NCBI RefSeq assembly: GCF_036014015.1
Contig: NZ_CP107905.1
Coordinates: forward strand, 10,168,001 to 10,232,000
Direction of reading: 5' to 3'
DNA: 64,000 nucleotides
Source of the DNA: Streptomyces sp. NBC_00457
Lineage (GTDB): Bacteria; Actinomycetota; Actinomycetes; Streptomycetales; Streptomycetaceae
The notes under the pieces are model-generated. The model had not been told where the DNA came from, did not search any database, and worked only from the letters and a program-made list of their open reading frames with translations. Within the stretch, counting starts at the first letter, position 1, and each line of letters opens with the position of its first letter. Positions 44,508 to 53,429 of the stretch are shown here, piece by piece. The position numbers and the translations under genes were made by a program.

Positions 44508-45053
44508 CCTGTGCAACACAGGTCATGGTGTCCGCAGCCGCGACCTACAGCACCCGAATCTTCACGCCCCTGGCCCATTGATAAGGATTCTTGAGATTCG
44601 CACTGCGTCGTTAAGCGGAAGCAGGTAGCAGCCGTCCCTGCAGAAGAGTGACGTCTCGAAGGCGACGCCACCGAGTCGGACCTGGACCGGGATCAAGTCC
44701 CAGCCCGTACGTGGCCATCGCGGCCACCTCGCGGACGTCGGTCAGACTCCTCGTCCCGCACCGGAGACAAGCCGCACGGCCACGGCCCGCGCCATTCGAT
44801 CACCCGGCTGGGAAAGAGGAGCTCCGCGAGGTCAGTCCCGTTCCTCAAGGACCGCCAGGTCCCGCTCGGCGTACATGCGGTGCCACCACTCCTCGTTGAG
44901 GACGATCAGCAGGCACTCGCGGACGGGGAAAGTCTCGCCCTCGTCCGGCCAACCGGGACCCACGAGCGGCTCTGTTCGGCTGTCGAGCTGCTCACAGGCG
45001 GTGCTAGCCGACGCCGGTCGGATCGTCGCTCTGCTGCGCTGATTCGACCCAGG
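44508..45053. other. Gene-poor stretch with one remnant
   Basis: About 546 bases without an intact gene. Only the DinB-like fragment at 44832-44970 is recognisable; the rest looks like degraded or rearranged sequence. Confidence 0.55.
44832..44970 (-). pseudogene. DinB-like protein C-terminal fragment
   Basis: Minus-strand frame VRECLLIVLNEEWWHRMYAE followed by RDLAVLEERD and a stop. It matches the tail of actinobacterial DinB_2/mycothiol-type helix-bundle proteins, where the NEEWxHR segment contributes a metal His. No upstream portion in frame. Confidence 0.55.
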
Positions 45054-45485
45054 TCACGGGGATGGTGAGGCCTCCACCGCCCTTCGGAACTTGGCGTGCA
45101 CCTTGGCGATGACGTACGGGTGATCGGGTCCGTACTCGCGGACGGTTCGGTCCACCCAGTCCTGGTCCGGCAGGTGGATCGCGCGGGAGTGTTGCGGTAC
45201 GCCGTCGGGGCAGTCGTTGCAGTACGGGACGCGTTCACCGGTGATCGCTGTGGCGCTCGCGGGCGTGTTCTGGGCTTCGGTCACCTGGGCGGCCTGGCGG
45301 CGGACGACCTCGGCGCGCATGGCGTCGACCCGGTCCTGCCACGCGTGGGCGGCGTCCTCGGCGGTGTCCCCTTCGGAGACGTCCCACAGAGTGGAGCTGC
45401 CGCGCAGGTCGGCCAGGTCGACAGCTGGGCCACACGTGCGCGGCCCCGCAGAGTACTTGGTGCCGGCGGTCAGCCCTGATGGCAC
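45054..45485 (-). CDS. Hypothetical protein or gene fragment
   Basis: 143 residues from a possible GTG at 45485. It has DTAEDAAHAWQDRVDAMRAE and ITGERVPYCNDCPDG, then WVDRTVREYGPDHPYVIAKVHAKF. It overlaps the 3' end of the DUF6069-like gene in another frame and has no ribosome site, so it may be the tail of a longer lost protein. I do not recognise a family; the CNDC pair could bind metal. Confidence 0.45.
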   Translation of the reverse strand: MPSGLTAGTKYSAGPRTCGPAVDLADLRGSSTLWDVSEGDTAEDAAHAWQDRVDAMRAEVVRRQAAQVTEAQNTPASATAITGERVPYCNDCPDGVPQHSRAIHLPDQDWVDRTVREYGPDHPYVIAKVHAKFRRAVEASPSP

Positions 45486-45880
45486 CCACTCCCGCCCCGG
45501 GGGGACCTGCCGCCCTGCCCCGGGATCAGCACCGCCGCCACCGCCAGGTGCATCAGGGCGAGGGAGAACCGGGTGCCGCCGTCCATGCCGTCGCCGGTGA
45601 ACGGCAGGAAGGACACGGCGAGTACGGCGCCGGCCACCCCGGTCCAGATGGCGCGGGCGCGCCGCGCCCCGAACCGCTCCAGAGCGGCCAGCAGGCCCCA
45701 GCCGGCAAGCGACGCGAGCAGTGCGACGACCGCCACGGGCACGGCGCCGATGTCGAGCGTCTGCTCGCCGTCGGCGATCCGCAGCCGGTGCCCCAGCAGC
45801 GGGTCCGCGACCAGCCACACCAAAACGGGAGCCAGGACGGCCAGGGCCGTAACCCCCAGGCGCCTTCTCCGCGCGCTCAC
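45470..45880 (-). CDS. Small membrane protein (DUF6069-like)
   Basis: 136 residues with four hydrophobic helices (LGVTALAVLAPVLVWLVADP, VPVAVVALLASLAGWGLLAAL, AIWTGVAGAVLAVSFL, LALMHLAVAAVLIPG), the pattern of DUF6069 proteins. GTG 45880 overlaps the TetR stop in GTGA, so it is translationally coupled to the regulator and likely its target. The last 15 residues (GQGGRSPRGGSGCHQG) look atypical, perhaps altered by a rearrangement. Function unknown. Confidence 0.75.
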   Translation of the reverse strand: MSARRRRLGVTALAVLAPVLVWLVADPLLGHRLRIADGEQTLDIGAVPVAVVALLASLAGWGLLAALERFGARRARAIWTGVAGAVLAVSFLPFTGDGMDGGTRFSLALMHLAVAAVLIPGQGGRSPRGGSGCHQG

Positions 45881-46488
45881 TTGGCGCCCCCCGAGAGCGC
45901 CCCGTGCAGGAAGACCTCCACCAGCTCCTGCGGGGTCAGATCGGGCTCGTCATCCGTGCGCGGCTGGGTGAAGAGCAGCCCGAAGAAGAGGGCGGCGATC
46001 TGCTCCGGCGGCCGGCGCAGGGCGGCCTTGTCGGGTTCCAGCAGCTCCGTGAGGGCCGCACGGGTACGGGTCATCGACTCGTCGCGGCCCGCGCCACGCA
46101 CCGTGCCGGGATGCTTTCCGCCGCGGTGCCCCAGCGAGCCGAGAATCGCGCCGATCCGGTCCATGTGCGCCTGCAGCGCCTCGGCCGCCTCCGCGAGCCG
46201 GTCGGGCAGCGGTTGGGATACGTCGATCGCGCCGAGCTCGCGGACCGCGTGCTCGGGGGAGAGGGCCTCGGCCACGCAGGCCTGCAGCAGCTCCTCCTTG
46301 TCGGCGAAGACCCGGAAGATCGTGCCCTCGCCGATGCCCGCGGCGCGGGCGATCTTCGCGGTCGTCACCGCGGCGCCGTACTCGGCGATCAGCGGGATAG
46401 CGGTCTGGATGATCATCGCGCGGCGCTGCTCCGGCAGCATGCCGGGGGCGCGGCGGCGGGTGGACTGTTTCTCCTTGGGTGCCGTCAT
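45877..46488 (-). CDS. TetR-family regulator
   Basis: 203 residues from ATG 46488. The N-terminal HTH is ATPLIAEYGAAVTTAKIA-like (IPLIAEYGAAVTTAKIARAAGIGEGTIFRVF split by the turn at AAGIG), followed by DKEELLQACVAEAL. The ligand domain is variable. It is first in a two-gene unit with the DUF6069-like membrane protein. Its own promoter region carries a conspicuous double palindrome (46503-46543), a likely autoregulatory operator. Confidence 0.9.
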   Translation of the reverse strand: MTAPKEKQSTRRRAPGMLPEQRRAMIIQTAIPLIAEYGAAVTTAKIARAAGIGEGTIFRVFADKEELLQACVAEALSPEHAVRELGAIDVSQPLPDRLAEAAEALQAHMDRIGAILGSLGHRGGKHPGTVRGAGRDESMTRTRAALTELLEPDKAALRRPPEQIAALFFGLLFTQPRTDDEPDLTPQELVEVFLHGALSGGAK

Positions 46489-46502
46489 GACCACGAGAGT
46501 AC

Positions 46503-46543
46503 GGAGTGAGGACTCACTCCGTCAATGAGTGAGTCCTCACTCC
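46503..46543. promoter_or_regulatory. Double-palindrome operator upstream of TetR gene
   Basis: Arms 46503-46519 (GGAGTGAGGACTCACTC) and 46527-46543 are exact reverse complements, and each arm is itself a palindrome GAGTGAG-GA-CTCACTC. This gives two tandem dimer sites, typical for TetR proteins, 15 bases before the start codon. Confidence 0.8.
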
Positions 46544-46560
46544 GCCCACGCGTGCCCGCG

Positions 46561-47556
46561 TCAGGCGCGGGCCATCGCGATGGAACCGGCCAGGCGCTCC
46601 CCCGCCTCGTAGATCATGTACGCCACGCCGCCGTCGGTGCCGAACGTCGGGGAGGCTGATCGGCCGTTGTCGGGGGCCGCGTTGCGGGAGTTGTAGAAGA
46701 CGCCGAGGTGGGCGCGCTTGCTGAAGTCGTTGCCGACCTCGGTGATCATGATGTCGCCGCCGCTCGCCTTGTCCTTGTTGTAGACGACGTACGTGCTGTT
46801 GTTGCGGTGGAGCAGGTGGGGCCCGCCGATGTTGACGGCGCCGACGTCGGAGTGACGGACCAGCGGGCGCTGGTCGTAGCTCCAGGTGCGCCCGTCGGCC
46901 GACCAACCCCAGTGGATGTCACGGTGGTTGGTGGTGTTGTTCAGCATGAACACCATGACGTAGTGGGCGCCGCGGGACGGCAGCTCGTGCGGGAAGACAC
47001 GGGCGTACGACGTCTCGGTCGTGCCGCTCGGCAGCATCGACGTGGACAGGACGACCTTGTCGTAGGTGAAGTTGACGCCGTCCTTGGACCGGGCCAGTCG
47101 CGTCGTCGTGTTCTCTCCGTGGAAGTAGAGCCACATCTCCCTGGCACTCTCGTTCCACATCACGTGGGCGGACGCCACATGGCTGACGGAGTAGTGGGGC
47201 TGCCAGTTGTTCGAGACGATCGGGTTGTCCGGATACTCCGTGAAGGGGCCCTCCAGGGAGTCCCCGTAGGCCAGGCAGATGCCACCGGGCGCGTCGTGCG
47301 GCCCGTAGTACAGGTAGTACTTCGCAAGGGGACTGGCCAGACGTCCGGCCGTTCCGCGGATGCACGGGAAGATGATCTCGCCCGTCGGGTTGTACTTCAG
47401 CTGGGACGGCTTGAGCAGCGTGCGGACGTACGTGTAGTCGGGGAATCCGCCGGGGGCGGCGGACGCGGCCGGGGCGGAGAGTCCGCCGAGGGTGAGGGCG
47501 GCGCCGGTGGCCGCGGTGGTGCGCAGGAACAGACGACGGTCGAACCGCTCATGCAT
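46561..47556 (-). CDS. Tat-secreted glycoside hydrolase-fold (five-bladed propeller) protein
   Basis: 331 residues from ATG 47556. FDRRLFLRTTAATGAALTLGG is a twin-arginine signal. The rest has repeating blades with motifs such as YYLYYGPHDAPGGICLAYGD, ASAHVMWNESAREMWLYFHGE, RLARSKDGVNFTYDKVVL and GWSADGRTWSYDQRPL, as in GH43/GH117-like proteins. A secreted sugar-degrading or binding role is likely. It ends the minus-strand unit that starts with the LacI gene, 27 bases after the permease. Confidence 0.78.
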   Translation of the reverse strand: MHERFDRRLFLRTTAATGAALTLGGLSAPAASAAPGGFPDYTYVRTLLKPSQLKYNPTGEIIFPCIRGTAGRLASPLAKYYLYYGPHDAPGGICLAYGDSLEGPFTEYPDNPIVSNNWQPHYSVSHVASAHVMWNESAREMWLYFHGENTTTRLARSKDGVNFTYDKVVLSTSMLPSGTTETSYARVFPHELPSRGAHYVMVFMLNNTTNHRDIHWGWSADGRTWSYDQRPLVRHSDVGAVNIGGPHLLHRNNSTYVVYNKDKASGGDIMITEVGNDFSKRAHLGVFYNSRNAAPDNGRSASPTFGTDGGVAYMIYEAGERLAGSIAMARA

Positions 47557-47582
47557 GGTCGGCTCCAAGGGGAGAGGGAACG

Positions 47583-48869
47583 TCAGAGGTAGGTGGCCGC
47601 GGTGACGCACAGCCCGCCGAGGGCGACAGCCCACACATACGGGAGCGTGCGCACCATGACCTGCTGCGGGGAGACTCCCGCATACTGGGCGGCCCAGACG
47701 GTCTGCGTACTGGTCGGGTCGGCGACGCCGAAGACCTGGTTGTACGACGTGGCCATACCGAGGACGACCGCGGCGGGATAAATGCCCGTGGCGATCAGGA
47801 CGCCCGCGATCCCGGCACCCAGCCCGAAGACGTTCAGCGGTCCGCGGTAGAGGCACAGCGGCGCGAGCAGCGTGAAGACGATGACGAACAGCACGGCGTT
47901 GTGCGGGCTGACCGCCTTCATCAGCGGTTCGAGTGCGTCGACGGCACCGGGCAGCTTCACCGCGGCGAGCAGGATGCCGATGGCGATGAACAGGGCGATC
48001 GGCGGGGCGGCCACCTCGAATCCGCCGTACAGGGTGCGCAGGAGCCGCTTGTTCATGTCCCGGGGCCGGGTGGTGGTGGCCAGGGCGTACAGGACGCCGG
48101 CCAACAGGGAGGGGATGATGGCGAGTTCGAAGCCCAGGGCGAGGATCAAGGGTACGGCCGGGGTGAGCAGCGCGTACCAGGGGGCGTCGCCCAGCTTCTC
48201 CCGTCGGCTGGGTGAACGGGGCTTTTCCTGCAGAGACTTGAGCGACCAGGTGTGTTCCACGCCGCGTCGGCGCGACTCGACGAACACGTAGAGGACGGCG
48301 GCCACCAGGGCGAACGGGAACAGCTTGACCATGAACCCGCGGACGGTCGGCACGGGCAGTTCCAGAGCCGTGGAGAAGAACTGCCACAGGGGCAGTTCGA
48401 ACGGGATGCCCACGGCGATGCCCATGAGGATGGTCCCCGCGGCAGTCACCTTGGGGATGCCCACGGCGATCATGGCCGGGATACCGATGAGCCCGGCGAG
48501 CATCGCGGCAGGCGCGGAACCGGTGACGGTCCCGACGAGGGCGGAGACAGCCAGCACCCCGAGGGCCACGACGACCGGGCGGTCACCGCCGAACTCGACG
48601 ATCTTGCGGACGAGCGTGGCGGCGACGCCCGTCTCCTCCAGGAGCTTGCCGAGCCACGAACCCAGCACGATGGCGATCATGGTGGCGGCCAGCGTGGGCG
48701 CGCCCTCCTGGAGAACCGTGTCGATGACGCTGTTCTTCCCGGTCAGCGGCGCGCCGGCGAGGAAGGCGATGACGACGGCGAGGAGGACGAGCGCGAAGGC
48801 CGTGGGCAGTCTGCGGGTGAGCATGGCTGCGACCCCCGCCGCCATGACGAGCAGGATGACGAGACCCAT
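47583..48869 (-). CDS. GntP/CitMHS-like permease
   Basis: 428 residues, about 11-12 hydrophobic helices. The pattern VTGSAPAAMLAGLIGIPAMIAVGIP in the first half and YRGPLNVFGLGAGIAGVLIATG in the second resembles ion-coupled organic-acid transporters of the gluconate/citrate type, though the assignment is by general appearance. It starts 3 bases after the HEXXH-like gene and should import the acid metabolised by the operon. Confidence 0.75.
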   Translation of the reverse strand: MGLVILLVMAAGVAAMLTRRLPTAFALVLLAVVIAFLAGAPLTGKNSVIDTVLQEGAPTLAATMIAIVLGSWLGKLLEETGVAATLVRKIVEFGGDRPVVVALGVLAVSALVGTVTGSAPAAMLAGLIGIPAMIAVGIPKVTAAGTILMGIAVGIPFELPLWQFFSTALELPVPTVRGFMVKLFPFALVAAVLYVFVESRRRGVEHTWSLKSLQEKPRSPSRREKLGDAPWYALLTPAVPLILALGFELAIIPSLLAGVLYALATTTRPRDMNKRLLRTLYGGFEVAAPPIALFIAIGILLAAVKLPGAVDALEPLMKAVSPHNAVLFVIVFTLLAPLCLYRGPLNVFGLGAGIAGVLIATGIYPAAVVLGMATSYNQVFGVADPTSTQTVWAAQYAGVSPQQVMVRTLPYVWAVALGGLCVTAATYL

Positions 48870-48872
48870 GGT

Positions 48873-49478
48873 TCATCTCTCCCTTCCGGGCGCGGTCACC
48901 GCGGCGGTGAGCGCGGCGGTGAGGAGCAGGGGGCTGCGGCCGAGTCCGCAGACCGTACGGGCACAGGCGTGGGCGGCGATCTCCTCGGCCCCCGCCACAT
49001 GGCCGAGGACCCGGAATCGGCCGACTCGCAGGGCGATGTGCCCGACCGCTTCCTTGAGGGCGGCCTTCGTCTCCTTGCGGTGCAGCAGTTCGTGCGCGGC
49101 CTCATGGGCGAGGGCTGCGGCACGCACGGATCCCACGGGATACCAGGAGCGCCAGCCGAGTTCGTCGATCAGCGTCTCGGCCCGTTCGATGGTGTCGGTG
49201 TACAACTCGACGGTGGCGGGACGCGAGGTGTAGCGGGCGAGCAGTAACTGCTCGAGTCCGTCGCCGCGTTCGACGATCCGGGCGCGGCACGGGCCGGGGT
49301 CGAGTGTGGCGCCGAACGCGTCGGCGGCCTGGGCCCATTGGCGCAGTCGGGCACCTTCACGTCCCTCGTGCGTGGGCGTCGCGGCGAGCAGGCGTACCGC
49401 CAGGTCGAGGTCGTCCGCGGCCGGATCGGCGGCGGGCCCGAGGAGTCCCACCACCCGTCCCGCGCGGGAGCCGGTCAT
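48873..49478 (-). CDS. Unknown protein with HEXXH-like motif, in hydantoinase operon
   Basis: 201 residues. ATG 49478 overlaps the HyuA stop in ATGA, so both are made together. The only recognisable motif is RAAALAHEAAHELLHRKET at about residue 110, where HEAAH fits the HEXXH zinc signature and is followed by another His. The remainder (YTSRPATVELYTDTIERAETLIDELGWRSWY before it; LGRSPLLLTAALTAAV after it) matches nothing I know. It occupies the place where HyuB is usually encoded. It may be a metalloenzyme or an assembly factor; the function is unknown. Confidence 0.7.
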   Translation of the reverse strand: MTGSRAGRVVGLLGPAADPAADDLDLAVRLLAATPTHEGREGARLRQWAQAADAFGATLDPGPCRARIVERGDGLEQLLLARYTSRPATVELYTDTIERAETLIDELGWRSWYPVGSVRAAALAHEAAHELLHRKETKAALKEAVGHIALRVGRFRVLGHVAGAEEIAAHACARTVCGLGRSPLLLTAALTAAVTAPGRER

Positions 49479-51619
49479 GACCGCACCTCCAGTACGGCGA
49501 CCACGGGTTCGTCGGCCGCGCGGTCACGCATCTCGCTGCGGGCCAGGGCGAGCAGGGGCTGCGGGTCGAGGACTCCGGAGAGGTCGGCGATGCGGGAGCC
49601 GAGGAGGAGGCGCAGCGCGGGGGCGCGGACGCCCCCGTCGCCGTACGACGTGGCCTCGCGCACCAGGTGGGCGAGGAGTTCGGGGGCGGCAGCCACGGTG
49701 GTGGCGGCCACGCGCGCGTCGGAGGCGTGCAGGCGCACCACGCCGTCGGCGTCGACGACGCGTACGGGTCGCCGGGTGGCCCTCATTCGGCGGCGCACCT
49801 CCGTGCCGAAGACCGTGTGGGCCGGCGTGCCGGCGAGGACGCGGACCCGGGCGGGGTCGGTCTTGAGGCTGGCGGCCGCCGCGGCGAGGCGTCCGTCGTT
49901 GTCGGTGCTGTGCGCGCGGTCCTGGGTCCGCAGTTCGGTGGCGCCGGTGGCGATGGCGCGCACGGTGCTGGTCTGCGGGTCGAAGGTCACCTCGACCTCG
50001 ACCCCGTCGGCCGCGGCCCCCTGGGCGACGACGGCCTGTTCGGCCTCGGCGCGTACGGCGAGGATCTGCTCCTGGCCGGCACCGGGGATGATCCGCTCGA
50101 TCTGCTCCCGCACCAGGGCGAGGGCCACGCCGATCGGGCTGATGACCTCGTTGTTCCGGGCGATCCTGCCCTCCATCCCGCTGAGCGCCGCCACGTGCGG
50201 AGTGACGGTGGCCGCTCCTCCGCCGCCGCCGACGAGCACCGCGGTGTCGGGGTCGAGGCGGTAGTCGCGGACGAGCCCGTCCACCACCTTCCTCACCTGG
50301 GTCACGCCCGCGTCGAGGATCCGGCCCGCGGCCGTCGGCACGTCCACGCCCAGGACGGCGGCGAGGGGGGCGATCGCGGCCCTGGCCACCTCCTGGTCGC
50401 AGCGCGCGAAGTCCCCTTCGGGGACGCGGCCGAGCGCGTTGGCGGCGCAGGTCATGGTGATGGCGTACCGGCCGCCCGCCGCGTCCAGGACGGCGTAGTC
50501 ACCCGGGTCCTCCGGCATCGGGGCCACCGTGGCGAGAGCCGCGTCGCGCAGGTCGTCGGGGCCGGCGAAACAGGCGTAGGGCAGTCCCGCGATGTGGGCG
50601 CTGCGCGGCCCGACGCCTGTGACTCGGGCCTGCTGGACGCCGGTCCGGTCGATACGGACCATCGAGCCGCCGCCGACCCCGACGGTGCGCACGTCCAGGG
50701 CGTTGAGGTACGAGGCCTTGCCGAGCATCGTGGCGTGCCGGACGGCGACCCTGCCACGGCGTACGACGCTGATGTCGGTGGAGGTGCCGCCGGTTTCGAG
50801 GAAGACGCCCTCGCTGATCCGCTCCTGCATCAGGGCGCCGGCGACTCCGGCCGCGGGGCCCGACAGCACGGTCAGCAGCGGGCGTCGTCGCATCTCGTCC
50901 AGCGCCATGACCCCGCCGTCGCAGCGCATGACCATGAGCGGTGCGGTGACGCCCGCCTTGGTGATGGACGCGTCCACGAGGTCGGCGGTGGTGAGCATGC
51001 GCGGCAGGATGGCCGCGTTCACGACGGCGGTGCGGGTCCGCTTGTGCAGCCCGTACAGCGAGGTGATCTCGTGCGCCGCCGTCATCGGAAGCCCGGCAGG
51101 CCCGGCCGCCTCCAGTACGGACCGCTCCCCTTCGGGCCGGTCGACGGCGAACGGCTCGGTGGCGACGAGGACTTGGGCGCCAGCTCCCCTCAACTCCTCG
51201 ACCGCGGTACGTACGGCGGTCGCGTCATCCGGGTCGGCGACGTGGGCGTAGGCGAGCGGAAGCCGCTTGCCGGGGGCGAGTTCGAGCCGGCCCAGCGCGG
51301 CGAGGCGGCGGGTCAGGACGGCTGCCGGTCCTGAGCCGATGCCGATCAGGCCGACCGTGGCCACATCGCCCTCCAGCAGGGCGTTGGTGGCCTGGGTCGT
51401 GCCGTGCGCCAGGAAGGCGATGTCGGCGGGAGCGCGGTCGACCTGTTCGAGCAGCCTGCCGAGTGCTTCGACGATGCCGTGGGCGACTCCGTCCTCGTGA
51501 TGGTGGCTGGTGGGGACTTTGACCTGGCCCAGCAGGCCCAGTGTCGTGGCGTCCACGGCGACGGCGTCGGTGAAGGTTCCGCCCACGTCGATGCCGACGC
51601 GGATGCGGTGATGGGTCAT
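49475..51619 (-). CDS. HyuA-type hydantoinase/oxoprolinase subunit
   Basis: 714 residues. The actin-like nucleotide site is RVGIDVGGTFTDAVAV, with FLAHGTTQATNALLEG, SGPAAGVAGAL, ETGGTSTDISVV and VLVGGGGGAATVTPHVA. Family members use ATP to open cyclic imides or lactams, or carboxylate ketones, usually with a HyuB partner. No hyuB is visible here. About 120 bases separate it from the FAD oxidoreductase start of reading (51742). The C-terminal 130 residues are variable. The substrate is unknown. Confidence 0.9.
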   Translation of the reverse strand: MTHHRIRVGIDVGGTFTDAVAVDATTLGLLGQVKVPTSHHHEDGVAHGIVEALGRLLEQVDRAPADIAFLAHGTTQATNALLEGDVATVGLIGIGSGPAAVLTRRLAALGRLELAPGKRLPLAYAHVADPDDATAVRTAVEELRGAGAQVLVATEPFAVDRPEGERSVLEAAGPAGLPMTAAHEITSLYGLHKRTRTAVVNAAILPRMLTTADLVDASITKAGVTAPLMVMRCDGGVMALDEMRRRPLLTVLSGPAAGVAGALMQERISEGVFLETGGTSTDISVVRRGRVAVRHATMLGKASYLNALDVRTVGVGGGSMVRIDRTGVQQARVTGVGPRSAHIAGLPYACFAGPDDLRDAALATVAPMPEDPGDYAVLDAAGGRYAITMTCAANALGRVPEGDFARCDQEVARAAIAPLAAVLGVDVPTAAGRILDAGVTQVRKVVDGLVRDYRLDPDTAVLVGGGGGAATVTPHVAALSGMEGRIARNNEVISPIGVALALVREQIERIIPGAGQEQILAVRAEAEQAVVAQGAAADGVEVEVTFDPQTSTVRAIATGATELRTQDRAHSTDNDGRLAAAAASLKTDPARVRVLAGTPAHTVFGTEVRRRMRATRRPVRVVDADGVVRLHASDARVAATTVAAAPELLAHLVREATSYGDGGVRAPALRLLLGSRIADLSGVLDPQPLLALARSEMRDRAADEPVVAVLEVRS

Positions 51620-51741
51620 GTCGCAGCACCTCCTTGTGCTGTGAAAGTCGTGCTCGGGTGGTCGCGGGCGGGGCAGGGGAAGCCGGGGCCTTCCTGCTCA
51701 CGCGCGCGGTTCGGCGTCCGGGGCCGCCGTGTGTGCCGGGG

Positions 51742-53352
51742 TCAGTAGCCGCGTACGTCGGGCCAGTGGCGCTGTACTCCGTCGCGGTCGAGCCGGCGGG
51801 CGAATTCCTCGAACCGCTTGTCCTCGGCCTGGACCTGGTGCGGTTCGACGTCCTCGGCCAGGCAGTGGGCGGCGAGCGCACCGGCGGCCTCGCCGATGTT
51901 CCACTCCACCGGGTGGAGCCGGAAGCAGCCGTTGGTGATGTGTGTCGTGCCGATGTTCTTGCCTGCCGGCAGCAGGTTGCGGACCCGTCGCGGCACCAGT
52001 GCCCCGAGCGGGATCTCGAAGGGCACCGAGCCGATGTCGATGTAGGTGTCACCGCCCGTCGAGGGGTGCAGGTCGATGCGGTAGCCGCCGACTCCGACGG
52101 AGTCCCGGTGCCTGGTGCCGCCGTAGGGTCCGACCAGGTCGATCGCCACGTCGTGCTCGGTGACGGTGGTGACGGCCTTGATACGGCGCGACTCGCGGAC
52201 GTAAGGCGCCTTCGCCAGGCCGTCGGCGGTGCCGGTCACGTCGGGGCGCAGGCGCAGGCCCGGTAACCCGGTGCCGCCGTCCGGGCGGGGCGCCTCGGTC
52301 TGCAGCCAGTACAGGACCGACAGGGACAACTGCCGTGCCTCGGCGACCGCTTCGGCTCCGGTCTGTGCTCCGGCCCCGACGAGCGGCTTCAACCAGTAGT
52401 CGTTGAGTGGCCAGTTGACGAGGGTGATGTCGGAGTCGAAGGCTCCGGGGCGGTGCATCCTGTGGGCGAGGATGCGGCGGAAGCCCCACAGTTCCTTGTC
52501 GCCCGCGTCCGTGCTCTGGTCGGCGCTCACCGCGAGCGGGTCGTGGTCCGGGTTGGGGACGAAGGTACGCGACACGGGTTCCAGGGTGCGCGGATCGGGG
52601 GCCCCGAAGCCGAGGAGCGGTCCGGGCCAGAAGTCCGGCCGGTACGCGCGCCAGAAGTCGTAGTCCGCCGGACGGTCGACCGTGTGGTCCTCACCCTCGT
52701 GATGGGAGAGCGCGAAGCACACGGTGATGCCCTGCTGGTTGAGCGGCTGGGCCCGGTCCGGGGCGTGCGGCTCGTCGTACTCGGAGCGCGCCTCGGCACC
52801 ACAGGCGTGCTCGACACCCGCGAGGTCGAGGAGTTCACCGGTCTCCGTGGCGTCGAGGACGTATCGGGCCGCGAGGGTGACGCGGGTGCCGTCGTACCGG
52901 TGCTCCAGCGTCACGGCCCGTACGACATCGTTGTCGGATTCCGCCGTGACGGGCCGGTGGTCGGTGAGGACGGTCAGCCGTCCGGCGGCCCGGTGGGGCG
53001 CGAGCATGGCCTCCAGCACGGCCAGTGCCACCCGCGGCTCGTGACAGAGTTTGCTCACGCGTCCGGCGCCGGGGTTGAGATCCTTGAGCGCCAGCGCCTG
53101 AGAGCGCATCGGGTACCACTGCCGGTACCACTGCCGTATGCCCTCACGGAGTTGGCGGTACGAGGCGGTGGTGCCGAACTGCTCGACCCAAGGGTGTTCG
53201 TCCGGGGGCACGGCCTGCGAGGTGAGCTGTCCGCCGATCCAGTCGGTCTCCTCGGTGAGCACGACGCTGCGTCCGGCCCGGCAGGCGGCCAGCGCCGCGG
53301 CGACGCCGCCGAGTCCGCCGCCCACGATGAGGATGTCCGCTTCGGGTATCAC
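51742..53352 (-). CDS. FAD-dependent oxidoreductase (FAD_oxidored type)
   Basis: 536 residues. N-terminal ADILIVGGGLGGVAAALAACRAG binds ADP of FAD; TEETDWIGGQLTSQ follows, then ARYVLDATETGELLDLAG and, near the C-terminus, RVRNLLPAGKNIGTTHITNGCFRLHPVEWNIGEAAG. These are the marks of the PF12831 group, found in sugar-acid and aminocyclitol catabolism and still poorly characterised. It is second in the LacI-led unit and probably oxidises the operon's substrate before ring opening by HyuA. Confidence 0.9.
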   Translation of the reverse strand: MIPEADILIVGGGLGGVAAALAACRAGRSVVLTEETDWIGGQLTSQAVPPDEHPWVEQFGTTASYRQLREGIRQWYRQWYPMRSQALALKDLNPGAGRVSKLCHEPRVALAVLEAMLAPHRAAGRLTVLTDHRPVTAESDNDVVRAVTLEHRYDGTRVTLAARYVLDATETGELLDLAGVEHACGAEARSEYDEPHAPDRAQPLNQQGITVCFALSHHEGEDHTVDRPADYDFWRAYRPDFWPGPLLGFGAPDPRTLEPVSRTFVPNPDHDPLAVSADQSTDAGDKELWGFRRILAHRMHRPGAFDSDITLVNWPLNDYWLKPLVGAGAQTGAEAVAEARQLSLSVLYWLQTEAPRPDGGTGLPGLRLRPDVTGTADGLAKAPYVRESRRIKAVTTVTEHDVAIDLVGPYGGTRHRDSVGVGGYRIDLHPSTGGDTYIDIGSVPFEIPLGALVPRRVRNLLPAGKNIGTTHITNGCFRLHPVEWNIGEAAGALAAHCLAEDVEPHQVQAEDKRFEEFARRLDRDGVQRHWPDVRGY

Positions 53353-53429
53353 GCTTCTCCTTGCTGGTTGTTCCGGTCCACGGAGGATTCGGTGGACTCA
53401 GTCGACTCGGTGGATTCGGTGCGGGGAGG

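Noticed and set aside
46503..46543. Terminator for the propeller-protein gene
   Set aside because: The nested symmetry and position just before the TetR start fit an operator better; there is no T-run.
49667..51334. 555-codon plus-strand frame opposite hyuA
   Set aside because: Antisense shadow of the hydantoinase gene without motifs.
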